The notes under the pieces are model-generated. The model saw only the letters and a list, made by a program, of their open reading frames with translations. It did not search any database and was not told the origin of the DNA. From contig JAISSU010000003.1 in NCBI GenBank assembly GCA_031272985.1, positions 48,454 through 112,453 on the forward strand: a stretch of DNA of 64,000 nt. Reading direction: 5' to 3'. Made by a program: the position numbers and the translations under genes. The first letter of the stretch is position 1, and the number at the start of each line of letters is the position of its first letter. Positions 18,644-28,293 of the stretch are shown here, in pieces. The stretch is from Lachnospiraceae bacterium. GTDB taxonomy: Bacteria; Bacillota; Clostridia; Lachnospirales; Lachnospiraceae.

Positions 18644-19351
18644 ATGGAAAAAGATCCGGTTTGGGGCATGGATATAGTTTCCGTTTCAGCAAAAGAAGCC
18701 TTTGAATATGTTAAGGATAGTCTTTCGGCACTGCCTGTTAGCTGTATGGCTGTGGCGTCCGGAACGGAACTTGCGAAACTATCAGCTATCGAAAATGACA
18801 ATGCATCAGATGGCTTTATTAAAGGCAACACGAATACGGGTTTGAAGCTTCCTATTTTTGATATTCTCGTTCCCGCTGATATCCCTGCTTTAATTCTATC
18901 CGATATTAATGATAAGAAACTTAAGAGCGAGGTGCGCAAGCACGTATTTACAATAAATCTGCTGGATTATCTAAATGAACAAAAAAAACGCGTTTATCTG
19001 CTTGCTGAAAGTGAAGATGACGGGATGGTCTGTTTTGATTATCTTTCATTGAAACACCCGGAAATAGACATCAAGGGTATTGCTGTCATTGATAAGGAAA
19101 ATCGTGCTGATGAACTCATTGTAAATGACATTAACGGAAATGAGGTTGACATAATAATTTCCGGTATGTCGCTTGAACTTCAAACTGATTTTTTACGAAA
19201 AAATAAGCATTCATTAAATACTGCCCTCTGGGTAGGGGTCTCTCTTTGTGAACTGACTACTGAAGAAAGTGAGCCGGTTTTCAGAGCAATTAAGGACTAT
19301 ATTCTGGGCAAACGTCTGTGCCGTAAAATCGAATCTTTTGCCAAAGCGTAG
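18644..19351 (+). CDS. Divergent GT26 (WecG/TagA/CpsF)-like protein
   Basis: No family is obvious at first sight, but the layout follows WecG/TagA/CpsF glycosyltransferases: an N-terminal DPVWGMDIVSVSAKEAFEYV, a central LVPADIPALIL region, then KKRVYLLAESEDDGMVCFDYL and IIISGMSLELQTDFLRKN in place of the usual G-x-P-x-Q-E motif, followed by WVGVSLCEL. Key motifs are degraded, so catalytic activity is doubtful. It stands alone between terminators rather than in a wall-polymer cluster. Its ribosome site lies inside the hairpin that precedes it. Confidence is for the coding region; the family call is weaker. Confidence 0.6.
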   Translation: MEKDPVWGMDIVSVSAKEAFEYVKDSLSALPVSCMAVASGTELAKLSAIENDNASDGFIKGNTNTGLKLPIFDILVPADIPALILSDINDKKLKSEVRKHVFTINLLDYLNEQKKRVYLLAESEDDGMVCFDYLSLKHPEIDIKGIAVIDKENRADELIVNDINGNEVDIIISGMSLELQTDFLRKNKHSLNTALWVGVSLCELTTEESEPVFRAIKDYILGKRLCRKIESFAKA

Positions 19352-19388
19352 AGTAACGCATATGATTTTTGGGCGATTTTCATAACTC

Positions 19389-19433
19389 AAAGAGGAATTA
19401 AACAATAAATTCTATTTTCCTCTTTATTTTTTT
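19389..19433 (+). terminator. Intrinsic terminator after the GT26-like gene
   Basis: AAAGAGGAA at 19389-19397 pairs with TTCCTCTTT at 19417-19425, followed by ATTTTTTTG. Confidence 0.85.
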
Positions 19434-19587
19434 GTTAATATAGTTTAAAATAGGAATCTGGAATTTCTGTTTTCTACAATATCGACTCGAAAAGATTGTG
19501 GAAAATGTCGAGTGAGTGAGGGAGGGCGACTGACTCATGGGGATGAGTGTGTCGCACAAGTTAGGAAGTTTTAACGGAGGAATAGTT

Positions 19588-20673
19588 ATGCTGTCAAATC
19601 AGAGGTTACAAAATACGATAGAAGGACTGAAAGGAATAACTCGCATTGACTTTTGCGTTCTGGATACGGACGGAAAGGTTCTTGCAAATACTTTCCCCGA
19701 GACGAAAAACCTAAGAGATGAGGTGGTCTCATTCGTCAGTTCACCGGCCGACAGCCAGGTTATTAAAGGAAATCAATATTTCAAAATCTACGATGATCAT
19801 CTGGTAGAGTATGTCCTTTTGGTAAACGGCGGGGGCGATGACGTGTACATGGTGGGGAAGATAGCCGCATTTCAGATTCAGAATCTCTTAGTAGCCTATA
19901 AAGAGCGCTTTGACAAGGATAATTTCATTAAGAATCTTCTTTTGGATAATCTTTTATTGGTCGATATTTATAACCGTGCACAAAAATTACATATTGACAT
20001 AGAATCAAGACGTGTTATCTTTATTATTGAGACCAAGGGCGAAAAAGATAATAGCGCCCTTGATAAAATGCGCAATCACCTTGGCACGAAATCAAAGGAC
20101 TTTGTTACGGCCGTAGATGAAAAGAATATTATTGTCGTAAAAGAGCTGGAAGCGGGCGATGGCGTTAATGAATTGGATAAAATTGCAAATAATATCTATG
20201 ATTTGTTAAGCGACGGAGATGATGATGTTATCGTCGCTTACGGAACTGTAGTTAATGACATTAAGGAAGTTTCGCGTTCCTACAAAGAGGCGAAGCTTGC
20301 TTTGGACGTCGGAAAGATATTCTTTTCGGACAGAAAGATTATTGTGTACAGTGCGCTGGGTATTGGCAGACTCATTTATCAGTTGCCGATACCGCTCTGT
20401 AAAATGTTTATCAGAGAGATATTCGAAGGGAAATCGCCTGATAACTTTGATTCAGAGACTTTAGCGACTATTAATAAATTCTTTGAAAATAATCTTAATG
20501 TTTCGGAGACGTCCCGTCAATTATACATTCACAGAAACACTCTGGTTTACAGGTTAGATAAGCTGCAAAAGAGCACCGGCTTGGATCTGAGGGTTTTTGA
20601 GGATGCCATCGCTTTTAAAATAGCGCTGATGGTGGTAAAATACATGAAGTACATGGAAGCGCTGGAGTACTAA
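19588..20673 (+). CDS. PucR/CdaR-type transcriptional regulator
   Basis: This regulator has an N-terminal sensory region (about residues 1-130, starting MLSNQRLQNTIEGLKGITRI), a central GGDEF-like CdaR region (VSRSYKEAKLALDVGKIF) and a C-terminal PucR helix-turn-helix (FFENNLNVSETSRQLYIHRNTLVYRLDKLQ). The inducer is unknown. The ATG at 19588 is preferred because CGGAGGAATAGTT precedes it; an upstream in-frame ATG at 19537 would add 17 residues. It sits just before ftsE, an order seen in related Clostridia, but a regulatory link to ftsEX is not demonstrated by sequence. Confidence 0.85.
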   Translation: MLSNQRLQNTIEGLKGITRIDFCVLDTDGKVLANTFPETKNLRDEVVSFVSSPADSQVIKGNQYFKIYDDHLVEYVLLVNGGGDDVYMVGKIAAFQIQNLLVAYKERFDKDNFIKNLLLDNLLLVDIYNRAQKLHIDIESRRVIFIIETKGEKDNSALDKMRNHLGTKSKDFVTAVDEKNIIVVKELEAGDGVNELDKIANNIYDLLSDGDDDVIVAYGTVVNDIKEVSRSYKEAKLALDVGKIFFSDRKIIVYSALGIGRLIYQLPIPLCKMFIREIFEGKSPDNFDSETLATINKFFENNLNVSETSRQLYIHRNTLVYRLDKLQKSTGLDLRVFEDAIAFKIALMVVKYMKYMEALEY

Positions 20674-20725
20674 TACGCAAATATTACTGCGAACTTAGTA
20701 AAAAGCGTAATTTCAGGAGGAGTTT

Positions 20726-21400
20726 ATGATCGAACTTATTGATGTCACCAAGGAATACTCAAAGGGCATTGCCGCGCTGAACGGAGTTAATCTCTATGTA
20801 GATCAGGGAGAATTCGTATTCATAGTTGGAGACTCCGGCTCCGGCAAATCGACCCTTATTCGTCTGATACTTAAGGAACTGGAACCTACGGACGGAACCA
20901 TAATAGTGAACGGACAGACACTCAATACCATGAAGCACAGAAGGATTCCGTTGTACCGCAGAGGTATAGGGGTGGTATTTCAGGATTTCCGCTTACTAAA
21001 AGACAGGAATATTTACGAGAATATTGCTTTTGCTCAGAGGGTAGTCGAAAAACCTGCGAGAGTTATTAAAAAGAAAGTGCCGGCGGCGCTGTCTATGGTC
21101 GGACTGGCGCAGAAATACAAATCATTCCCGAAAGAGCTTTCAGGCGGTGAGCAGCAGAGAGTGGCGATTGCGAGAGCTATTGTCAATGAGCCGGCGATTT
21201 TACTCGCGGATGAGCCTACCGGAAACTTAGACCCGAAGAATTCATGGGAAATCATGAAGCTGTTGGAGGAAGCTAATGAGCGCGGGACTACCGTGCTGGT
21301 CGTTACCCACAATCAGGAGATTGTGAATGAAATGCGTAAACGCGTTGTAACAATGAAAAAAGGCGTTATTGTTAACGATAAAAGAGGTGGGTACAGATAA
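20726..21400 (+). CDS. ftsE: Cell division ATP-binding protein FtsE
   Basis: FtsE is the ATPase of the FtsEX complex, which activates peptidoglycan hydrolases at the division site or side wall. Walker A GDSGSGKST, the signature LSGGEQQRVAIARA, Walker B ILLADEPTGNLD and the H-loop VVTHNQEIV are complete. AGGAGG lies before the ATG. Its stop overlaps the ftsX ATG by one base. An M23 peptidase downstream is the probable hydrolase partner. Confidence 0.96.
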   Translation: MIELIDVTKEYSKGIAALNGVNLYVDQGEFVFIVGDSGSGKSTLIRLILKELEPTDGTIIVNGQTLNTMKHRRIPLYRRGIGVVFQDFRLLKDRNIYENIAFAQRVVEKPARVIKKKVPAALSMVGLAQKYKSFPKELSGGEQQRVAIARAIVNEPAILLADEPTGNLDPKNSWEIMKLLEEANERGTTVLVVTHNQEIVNEMRKRVVTMKKGVIVNDKRGGYR

Positions 21401-22308
21401 TGAAACTAAGAACTTTTGGATATACAATGAAGCAGGGCGTGAAAAATATCGGAAGAAACAAGATGTTTTCCATAGCCTCTATTGCGACTATGACAGCTTG
21501 TATTTTTCTTTTCGGGCTGTTCTTCGCAATAGTTATTAATTTCAATTACATAGTGAAAAAGGCCGAGGAAGGTGTTGCGATAACCGTTTTCTTTAATGAA
21601 GGCACATCTCAGGCCCAAAAAGATAAAATCGGAGAACAGTTAAATGCCACGGACGGGGTACTGAAAGTTAATTACATTAGTGCTGAGGAGGCATGGTCGA
21701 ATTTCCAAAAGGATTATTTCGCAGATAATCCGGAGCTTTCTGACGGATTTATGGAGGATAACCCTCTGGCTAATTCAGACAGCTATGAGGTCTATATGTC
21801 CGATGTCTCCAGACAGGCTGACGTCGTTGCATTTGCGGAAAGTCTCGATGGCGTAAGGAAGGTAAATAAATCCGACGTCGTCGCGAAAACGCTTACCAGT
21901 ATTAACCGATTGGTTGGCTATGTTTCAATAGGTATTATTACGATTTTGCTCGTGGTTTCAATCTTCCTTATCAGCAATACCGTTACGATGGGTATTACCA
22001 TACGCCGTGAGGAAATTGCTATCATGAAATACATCGGCGCAAAAGATGGCTTAGTCAGGGCCCCCTTTATTTTCGAGGGTCTCATGATCGGAATACTGGG
22101 AGCGATTTTACCTTTGGCACTTTTATATTTCCTTTATGATAAAGCCATTACTTATGTATTAGATAAATTTTCACTACTTAGGAATATAGTGAGCTTCCTT
22201 TCAGTTAGGGAGGTTTACAATATATTGCTTCCGGTAGGTCTTGCTCTGGGGGTAGGCATTGGCTTTCTCGGAAGTTTCTTTACTATACGTAAACACTTGA
22301 AGGTGTAA
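21400..22308 (+). CDS. ftsX: Cell division protein FtsX
   Basis: FtsX is the membrane subunit of FtsEX. It shows an N-terminal helix (KMFSIASIATMTACIFLFGLFFAIVI), an extracellular domain of about 110 residues, and three further membrane segments in the C-terminal FtsX/MacB-like permease domain (SIGIITILLVVSIFLISNTV and later). It couples ATP hydrolysis by FtsE to activation of wall hydrolases outside the membrane. The gene is translationally coupled to ftsE. Length of 302 aa is normal. Confidence 0.96.
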   Translation: MKLRTFGYTMKQGVKNIGRNKMFSIASIATMTACIFLFGLFFAIVINFNYIVKKAEEGVAITVFFNEGTSQAQKDKIGEQLNATDGVLKVNYISAEEAWSNFQKDYFADNPELSDGFMEDNPLANSDSYEVYMSDVSRQADVVAFAESLDGVRKVNKSDVVAKTLTSINRLVGYVSIGIITILLVVSIFLISNTVTMGITIRREEIAIMKYIGAKDGLVRAPFIFEGLMIGILGAILPLALLYFLYDKAITYVLDKFSLLRNIVSFLSVREVYNILLPVGLALGVGIGFLGSFFTIRKHLKV

Positions 22309-22349
22309 AGTATGAAAGGCTTAAACAAAACAAAATAAGGGGTAGTAAA

Positions 22350-23483
22350 ATGAGCAGAAAAAAATGGATGGGAATAATCCTGTCGGTGGTTTTGTGTGTG
22401 GTATCGGTACGGGGAGCGTTCGCTACCAGCGCAGAGGATTTAAGCAAACAGGCGACCGAATACGGAAATCAGGCGGAAGAGCTTGAGAAAAACGCCAAAG
22501 AGCTGGAAGCGCAGCAGGCAGCTGCCGAAGCATTAAGGCAGGAACTTCTGGCTTCATTAAGCGTCATTTTGGATAATATCGAAGCGTTAAAAGCAGATAT
22601 TACCGCAAAGGAAATGGAGATCTTTGAAAAGGAAGAAGAACTCCTTTTGGCGAAGAATGACGAAAACGACCAGTATGAAAGCATGAAAAAGCGCATTCAG
22701 TATATGTATGAAACCGGTGATGCGCAGTTTCTGGAAATACTGGTAAAATCAAAATCGATTAAAGAATTGCTTAATAACGCGGAATATATAAAGACGATTT
22801 CCGAATATGACCGCGATATGCTGGATGAATTTCAGGCAATTGTAAAGCGGGTACAGGAACAGGAAGAAGCCCTGCAGGGGGAATATGCCGATCTGCAGGT
22901 AATGCAAAATGAATTGCTGATTGAGCAGGAAAATTTAGAGAGTAATATTTCCGGTCAGGAGGCATTGATAGGAGAGCTTAGCTCACGTATTACCGAGGCT
23001 GAAAATGCTGCAGCTGAGCTTAGGAGAAAGCAAGATGAGGCTGCTAAAGCCGCGATTGCCGAGGCCGCAAAGGCGGGAGCTTCTCTCGTTATAGGGAATG
23101 GATTTTTTACGCATCCTTGCCCCGGAGCGCGGATTTCGAGCGGATTCGGACCGAGGAAACAGCCCATACCCGGAGCGAGTACATATCATAAGGGGCTTGA
23201 TTTGGCGGCACCTACAGGTACTCCGATTTATGCCGCAGCCGCAGGGACTGTTACGATGGCATCCTACAGCGGAAATGCTGGGCTGATGATTGCAATTAAC
23301 CACGGAAATGGTTTGGCCACATATTATATGCACTGCTCAAAGGTTTTTGTTACACCCGGACAAAAAGTTGAGAAGGGACAGAATATTGGATTAGTCGGTT
23401 CAACGGGAAATTCATCAGGACCTCATCTTCATTTTCAGGTCATGGTGAACGGAACGGCTGTTGATCCTGCCGGATACCTTTGA
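22350..23483 (+). CDS. EnvC-like M23 peptidoglycan hydrolase
   Basis: The protein carries a signal peptide (MGIILSVVLCVVSVRGAFA), a long coiled coil (residues 28-240, rich in Glu, Ala and Lys) and a C-terminal M23/LytM domain (about 250-377). The metal-binding residues are present in YHKGLDLAAPTGTP and HLHFQVMVNG. The coiled coil is the part that binds FtsX in homologues, so this is the expected FtsEX-activated endopeptidase. It follows ftsX after 41 bases and precedes an S41 protease. Confidence 0.94.
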   Translation: MSRKKWMGIILSVVLCVVSVRGAFATSAEDLSKQATEYGNQAEELEKNAKELEAQQAAAEALRQELLASLSVILDNIEALKADITAKEMEIFEKEEELLLAKNDENDQYESMKKRIQYMYETGDAQFLEILVKSKSIKELLNNAEYIKTISEYDRDMLDEFQAIVKRVQEQEEALQGEYADLQVMQNELLIEQENLESNISGQEALIGELSSRITEAENAAAELRRKQDEAAKAAIAEAAKAGASLVIGNGFFTHPCPGARISSGFGPRKQPIPGASTYHKGLDLAAPTGTPIYAAAAGTVTMASYSGNAGLMIAINHGNGLATYYMHCSKVFVTPGQKVEKGQNIGLVGSTGNSSGPHLHFQVMVNGTAVDPAGYL

Positions 23484-23520
23484 TGCTACTCGGAATAAAA
23501 AACGGAAAGGGGAAACTCGG

Positions 23521-24723
23521 ATGAAAAAACACTCGACATTTATAAAGGGGGCGCTTTGTGGCGCCCTCATTATGTTCATAATCGTAGCCATAGGGGCCTG
23601 CTCAGATTTGGAAAAGTACATTCCGTTTCTTTCATCTTCCCAGGAAAGCACTACCGATCCCATTGATGATACGGTCGAAAAGAAAATCAAAAGCCTTCAA
23701 CAGTATATTAATGTATACTACTTAGGCGATGTGGACGAGGAATCTCTGCAAGAAGGCATTTATGCGGGCTTTATTGCGGGACTCAATGACCCCTATTCCG
23801 TTTATTACACTAAAGAAGAGACGAATGCTTTGTATGAAATGACTACAGGTGAGTATAGCGGTATCGGAGCGGTACTTTCGCAGGATGCATCTACCGGGAT
23901 TATCAGTATAGCAAGGGTTTATTCGGACTCACCGGCCAATGAAGCGGGTTTCATGAAAGACGATCTACTCTACAAGGTGGATGGAGAGGAAGTAACAGGC
24001 ATTGATATTAATACTGTCGTCACATGGATAAAGGGTCTGGAAGGCAGCGAGGTAGAAATTACAGTTCTTCGTGGCGATGACATGGAAGAAATCACACAGG
24101 TACTGAAGAGGCGTAAAATCCAGATTGAAACTGTGGAATATGAAATGCTCGCGGGCAAAATCGGGTATCTACTACTGTCTGAGTTTGACGGAGTCAGCTA
24201 CACTCAATATGTAAATGCCATCGAGGATTTGAAATCACAGGGAATGAAAGGTTTAATAGTGGATTTGCGTGACAATGGGGGCGGCAGTCTTTCGACAGTT
24301 ATAGATATTCTTGATTACATGCTGCCGGAGGGGCTCATTGTTTACACCGAGGATAAAAATGGTCACAGAGAGGAAGCGAATTCGGACGAGGCCAATCAAT
24401 TTAATCTTCCGCTGGTAGTATTGGTCAACGGATATACCGCGAGTGCTTCTGAAATATATGCGGGAGCTATTCAGGATTATGAATTGGGCACCATTGTAGG
24501 AGAACAGACCTATGGAAAAGGAGTGGTGCAGCAAATCTTTGATCTTGATGATGGTACCAGTGTAAAGCTTACAATATCTCAGTACTTTACCCCGAAAGGA
24601 CGCAGCATTCAGGGGGAAGGTATCACACCTGATGTTGTTGTCGAATACGTGCGGGATGAAGATAATGAAGAAGCGGATAATCAATTAGATAAGGCAATTG
24701 AAGTTATTAAAACTGAATTTTGA
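23521..24723 (+). CDS. S41-family carboxy-terminal processing protease
   Basis: This exported serine protease has an N-terminal hydrophobic segment with a possible lipobox (VAIGAC), a PDZ domain (YSGIGAVLSQD to TVLRGDD, about residues 115-205) and a tail-specific protease domain. The catalytic serine lies in NGYTASASEIYAG and the lysine in GEQTYGKGVVQ. The ATG at 23521 is chosen because AAAGGGG precedes it and the upstream frame overlaps the M23 gene. The protease probably processes envelope or division proteins, consistent with the ftsEX neighbourhood. Confidence 0.95.
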   Translation: MKKHSTFIKGALCGALIMFIIVAIGACSDLEKYIPFLSSSQESTTDPIDDTVEKKIKSLQQYINVYYLGDVDEESLQEGIYAGFIAGLNDPYSVYYTKEETNALYEMTTGEYSGIGAVLSQDASTGIISIARVYSDSPANEAGFMKDDLLYKVDGEEVTGIDINTVVTWIKGLEGSEVEITVLRGDDMEEITQVLKRRKIQIETVEYEMLAGKIGYLLLSEFDGVSYTQYVNAIEDLKSQGMKGLIVDLRDNGGGSLSTVIDILDYMLPEGLIVYTEDKNGHREEANSDEANQFNLPLVVLVNGYTASASEIYAGAIQDYELGTIVGEQTYGKGVVQQIFDLDDGTSVKLTISQYFTPKGRSIQGEGITPDVVVEYVRDEDNEEADNQLDKAIEVIKTEF

Positions 24724-24766
24724 ATAAATTTATCTACAAGGCATCATAGGCAAGGGGGAAGAGGCT

Positions 24767-27217
24767 ATGAAGACAAAAAAAATCAGATGTTTATTTGGTT
24801 TATTGCTCGCTATTCTAATGGTTATTGCATTTAAATCGACAGTTTCTGCCGAAGCGTTGACAGAACCGGAAACGCAAAGCACAGCAACACCGAGTATTAC
24901 GGTGACTGCACATGTGCAGGATATCGGCTGGCAAACACCTGTAACTGCTAAGGCAGGAGAGACGCTAAAAGTAGGGACTTCAGGTCAGAGCAAGAGACTG
25001 GAGGCGCTTTCATTTACACTCAAAGATGCCCCTGAAGGGAGCGCAATCAAGGTGCGCTCTCACGTTCAGAACATAGGTTGGCAGGATATTAAAGAATTCA
25101 AACTGAACAGCCCATCCCAATCGTTGATAACGGGAACGGAAGGGAAGTCATTGCGGTTGGAGGCAGTTGAACTGACCCTTACCGGTCCGATTGCAGATGA
25201 TTATGATATTTATTACAGGGCACATGTTCAGAATTACGGGTGGCTTGGATGGACGAAAAACGGCCTGCGAGCAGGTAGCGAAGGGTATTCTCTTAGATTA
25301 GAGGCTCTTGAAATTAAGCTTACTCCAAAGGTGAATGTCCCGCAAAGCGTGGGAGACGCTTATATACAGCCGTATATTGGTTACAGCGCACACTCGCAAA
25401 ATGTTGGGTGGGGGAGCTTCGTATGGGACGGAGCCACAGCCGGAACCACAGGAAGATCCTTGCGTCTTGAAGCGATCAAGATAAACAAACCCGATATAAA
25501 CGGAGTAAGCGGAAATATTTATTATCAAGTTGAAGTCATCGGCAAAGGTTGGCTTTCGGAGGTCTCCAACGGACAAATCGGCGGAACTGTAGGAGAGAGC
25601 AGGGCGATCGACGCAATAAAGATTCGTATGGACGGGACACTCGGAGATAATTATGACGTGTATTACCGTTTACATACGGCTAATATCGGCTGGATGAACT
25701 GGGCTAAAAACGGGGAGCCTGCCGGTACGGAAGGCTTAAGTAAGCGGGCTGAAGCGATACAAATAAAGATTGTCAAAAAAGGCGGAAGCGCGCCCTCGGG
25801 TTCGGGAGCTAAGTACATCTACGGGTATGCTCAAAACTATTTTAAATACAAAGGCGGTGGAAAAATTAATAATACCACTGCAAAAGACTTTGACTGGGTA
25901 AAAGACGGTGTGACTCTCGGAGCCGAAAATGATGATACTTATGGACTGAATAATATTACGCTTTCTTATACTCCCGATTCTAAAGCTCTTAAGGGAGACA
26001 TAGTGGCAACAACAAAATACAGGGACGAAGACTGGACGAAAACTACGGTTTCCGTCGGAAATATGATAGGAACATCCGACGGCTCTAAAAAGCTGGAAGC
26101 CATTAAACTTACTCTTACGGGAGACCTTAAGAAATATTACAGCGTTTGGTACAGAGTAAATGTCACTGGCAAGGGATGGCTCGGATGGGCTAAGGACGGG
26201 CAGGCGGCCGGAACCGAAAAGGTCAAGAAATTAATCAAAGCAATTCAAATAAAACTCGTGTCAATAGATGCGAGCGCTCCCGGAGCGAACTCCAATTATT
26301 TCTATAACGGAGATCCTATTACGATTACTATTTCATCAATGGGGGATGTAACTCTCGGTACCGATAAGTACTTTAGTTACGCTAAGAGTCTGAATGCATA
26401 CTATGCAAAATATGGTTCCGCTTATTTCTTTAAAAATGTGCGTTCGATTCTGCAGGCTGACAATTTATCCATAGTCAATATGGAAGGTGTTCTGACGACT
26501 TCAAACGCCAGAGCGAGTAAAACCTATGCTTTTAAAGGAGATGCGGCATATACAAAAATCTTGACAGACGGAAGCGTTGAGGCTGCCAATTTAGCAAATA
26601 ACCACAGCCATGACTATGGTGAGAGCAGTTACTGGGACACAATCTCTGCTTTGAATGCGGCGGGAATAAAGAACTTTGGTTATGACCGAACCGTGATTAT
26701 GGAAGTCAAGGGAATTAAAATCGGATTGACCGGTATCTATGAATTGGGAAGCCACATGGGGTGTCAGACTCAGCTAAAAAACAATATTGCTTCGCTTAAA
26801 AAGCAGGGTGCGCAGCTAATCATTGTTAATTTCCACTGGGGAGTAGAAAGCTCTTACTCTCCGAATAGCACTCAGACGGCTTTAGCGCATATGGCAGTCG
26901 ATGCGGGAGCGAATCTCGTAATCGGGCATCATCCGCACGTACTGCAGGGAGTAGAGCTTTATAAAGGAGCCTACATCGCTTATAGCCTGGGAAATTTCTG
27001 TTTTGGAGGAAATTCGAATCCCAAGGACAAGGATACGATGATATTCCAGCAGACATTTAAGTTTGATGCTGACGGAAAGCTTATCCCGTCGAACAATATT
27101 AATATTATTCCCTGTAAGGTCTCGACGGTCAGCGGATATAACGACTATGTTCCGACACCTGCCACCGGGGCAGAGAAAACAAGAATTTATAATAAGATTA
27201 AACACATAGGTTGGTAA
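24767..27217 (+). CDS. ChW-repeat protein with C-terminal CapA domain
   Basis: An 816-aa secreted protein with a signal peptide (FGLLLAILMVIAFKSTVSAEA), then six clear and two or three degenerate ChW repeats (residues 40-490; pattern H-V-Q-N-x-G-W followed by G-T-x-G-x-S-x-R-L-E-A). The C-terminus (about 515-816) is a CapA/PgsA-type metallophosphatase-like domain with SSMGDVTLG, NMEGVLT, LANNHSHDYG, NFHWGVE and IGHHPHVLQG. ChW repeats are clostridial surface modules; CapA domains are linked to poly-gamma-glutamate or related surface polymers. The actual substrate is unknown. It stands directly before a GT2 gene that starts on the next base. Confidence 0.92.
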   Translation: MKTKKIRCLFGLLLAILMVIAFKSTVSAEALTEPETQSTATPSITVTAHVQDIGWQTPVTAKAGETLKVGTSGQSKRLEALSFTLKDAPEGSAIKVRSHVQNIGWQDIKEFKLNSPSQSLITGTEGKSLRLEAVELTLTGPIADDYDIYYRAHVQNYGWLGWTKNGLRAGSEGYSLRLEALEIKLTPKVNVPQSVGDAYIQPYIGYSAHSQNVGWGSFVWDGATAGTTGRSLRLEAIKINKPDINGVSGNIYYQVEVIGKGWLSEVSNGQIGGTVGESRAIDAIKIRMDGTLGDNYDVYYRLHTANIGWMNWAKNGEPAGTEGLSKRAEAIQIKIVKKGGSAPSGSGAKYIYGYAQNYFKYKGGGKINNTTAKDFDWVKDGVTLGAENDDTYGLNNITLSYTPDSKALKGDIVATTKYRDEDWTKTTVSVGNMIGTSDGSKKLEAIKLTLTGDLKKYYSVWYRVNVTGKGWLGWAKDGQAAGTEKVKKLIKAIQIKLVSIDASAPGANSNYFYNGDPITITISSMGDVTLGTDKYFSYAKSLNAYYAKYGSAYFFKNVRSILQADNLSIVNMEGVLTTSNARASKTYAFKGDAAYTKILTDGSVEAANLANNHSHDYGESSYWDTISALNAAGIKNFGYDRTVIMEVKGIKIGLTGIYELGSHMGCQTQLKNNIASLKKQGAQLIIVNFHWGVESSYSPNSTQTALAHMAVDAGANLVIGHHPHVLQGVELYKGAYIAYSLGNFCFGGNSNPKDKDTMIFQQTFKFDADGKLIPSNNINIIPCKVSTVSGYNDYVPTPATGAEKTRIYNKIKHIGW

Positions 27218-28246
27218 ATGAAACTAATAACATTTGCAATACCCTGTTACAATTCGGAAAAGTACATGAGGAAATGCCTCGACTCCTTGATAATAGGAGG
27301 TGAGGATATTGAGATAATTATTGTCAATGACGGTTCAACGGACAATACCGCCTTTATTGCTGAGGAATACGAGAAAAACTATCAGGGTATTGTCCGTGTC
27401 ATACATCAGGAAAACGGCGGGCACGGAGAAGCGGTAAATACCGGACTTCGTGAGGCTAAAGGGCTTTATTTTAAAGTGGTCGACAGTGATGATTGGGTCA
27501 ATAGAGAAAGCCTGACTGATATCTTAGATGTTTTGCGCTTTAATGCCAGAGGCGGAAGAATTATTGATATGCTCATCAGTAATTACGTTTACGAAAAAGA
27601 GGGCGCGAAACGAAAAAGAGTAATGCGCTACGCTAATTCCATGCCGGAGGACAGAGTTTTCGGGTGGAGTGATTTAAAGCCACTGGGAATCAGTCATTAT
27701 ATTCTCATGCATTCACTTATTTATCGCACGCAGTTGTTAAAGGATTGTGAACTGGTATTGCCCGCACATACATTTTATGTGGATAATCTCGTGGCTTTTG
27801 TGCCATTTCCTTATGTAAAGACCATGTACTATGTTAATACTAATTTTTACAGGTATTACATCGGGCGCAGCGACCAGTCTGTAAATGAGGAGGTGATGAT
27901 AAGCCGCATAGACCAGCAGATAAAGGTTAATAAACTGATGATAGACTGTTTCTCGTCGCTTCGTAAAAAACAGCCTTGTATAAATAAAAGACTATACAAA
28001 TATATGGCATCCATGCTTTGCATAGTCACGGCGGTATCCTCGGCTCTTTTGATTCGCTCACAAAGCGAGGAAAACATAAATAAGAAAAAAGAACTTTGGG
28101 AATACTTGAAGAAATCAGATAAAAGAATATATAAAAGCGTACGGCATTCGGTGCTCGGAAATGTATTTAATCTTCCGGGGCGAGGAGGCAGAAAAGTCTC
28201 GGTGACAGCGTATCAGATTGCGCAGAGATTGTACGGATTTAATTAA
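27218..28246 (+). CDS. GT2 family glycosyltransferase
   Basis: The N-terminal GT-A fold is clear: FAIPCYNSEKYMRKCLDSL, IIVNDGSTDNT, QENGGHGEAVNTGL and the metal-binding KVVDSDDWVN. The C-terminal half lacks membrane segments and resembles clostridial GT2 proteins of unassigned specificity. Its ATG follows the CapA-fusion stop with no gap, so the two are probably cotranslated and may act on the same surface polymer; the acceptor is unknown. Confidence 0.92.
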   Translation: MKLITFAIPCYNSEKYMRKCLDSLIIGGEDIEIIIVNDGSTDNTAFIAEEYEKNYQGIVRVIHQENGGHGEAVNTGLREAKGLYFKVVDSDDWVNRESLTDILDVLRFNARGGRIIDMLISNYVYEKEGAKRKRVMRYANSMPEDRVFGWSDLKPLGISHYILMHSLIYRTQLLKDCELVLPAHTFYVDNLVAFVPFPYVKTMYYVNTNFYRYYIGRSDQSVNEEVMISRIDQQIKVNKLMIDCFSSLRKKQPCINKRLYKYMASMLCIVTAVSSALLIRSQSEENINKKKELWEYLKKSDKRIYKSVRHSVLGNVFNLPGRGGRKVSVTAYQIAQRLYGFN

Positions 28247-28293
28247 TAAAATAGTGTCGGAGGGTGTCCCCTGACTATAAATGAGGTACTTTC

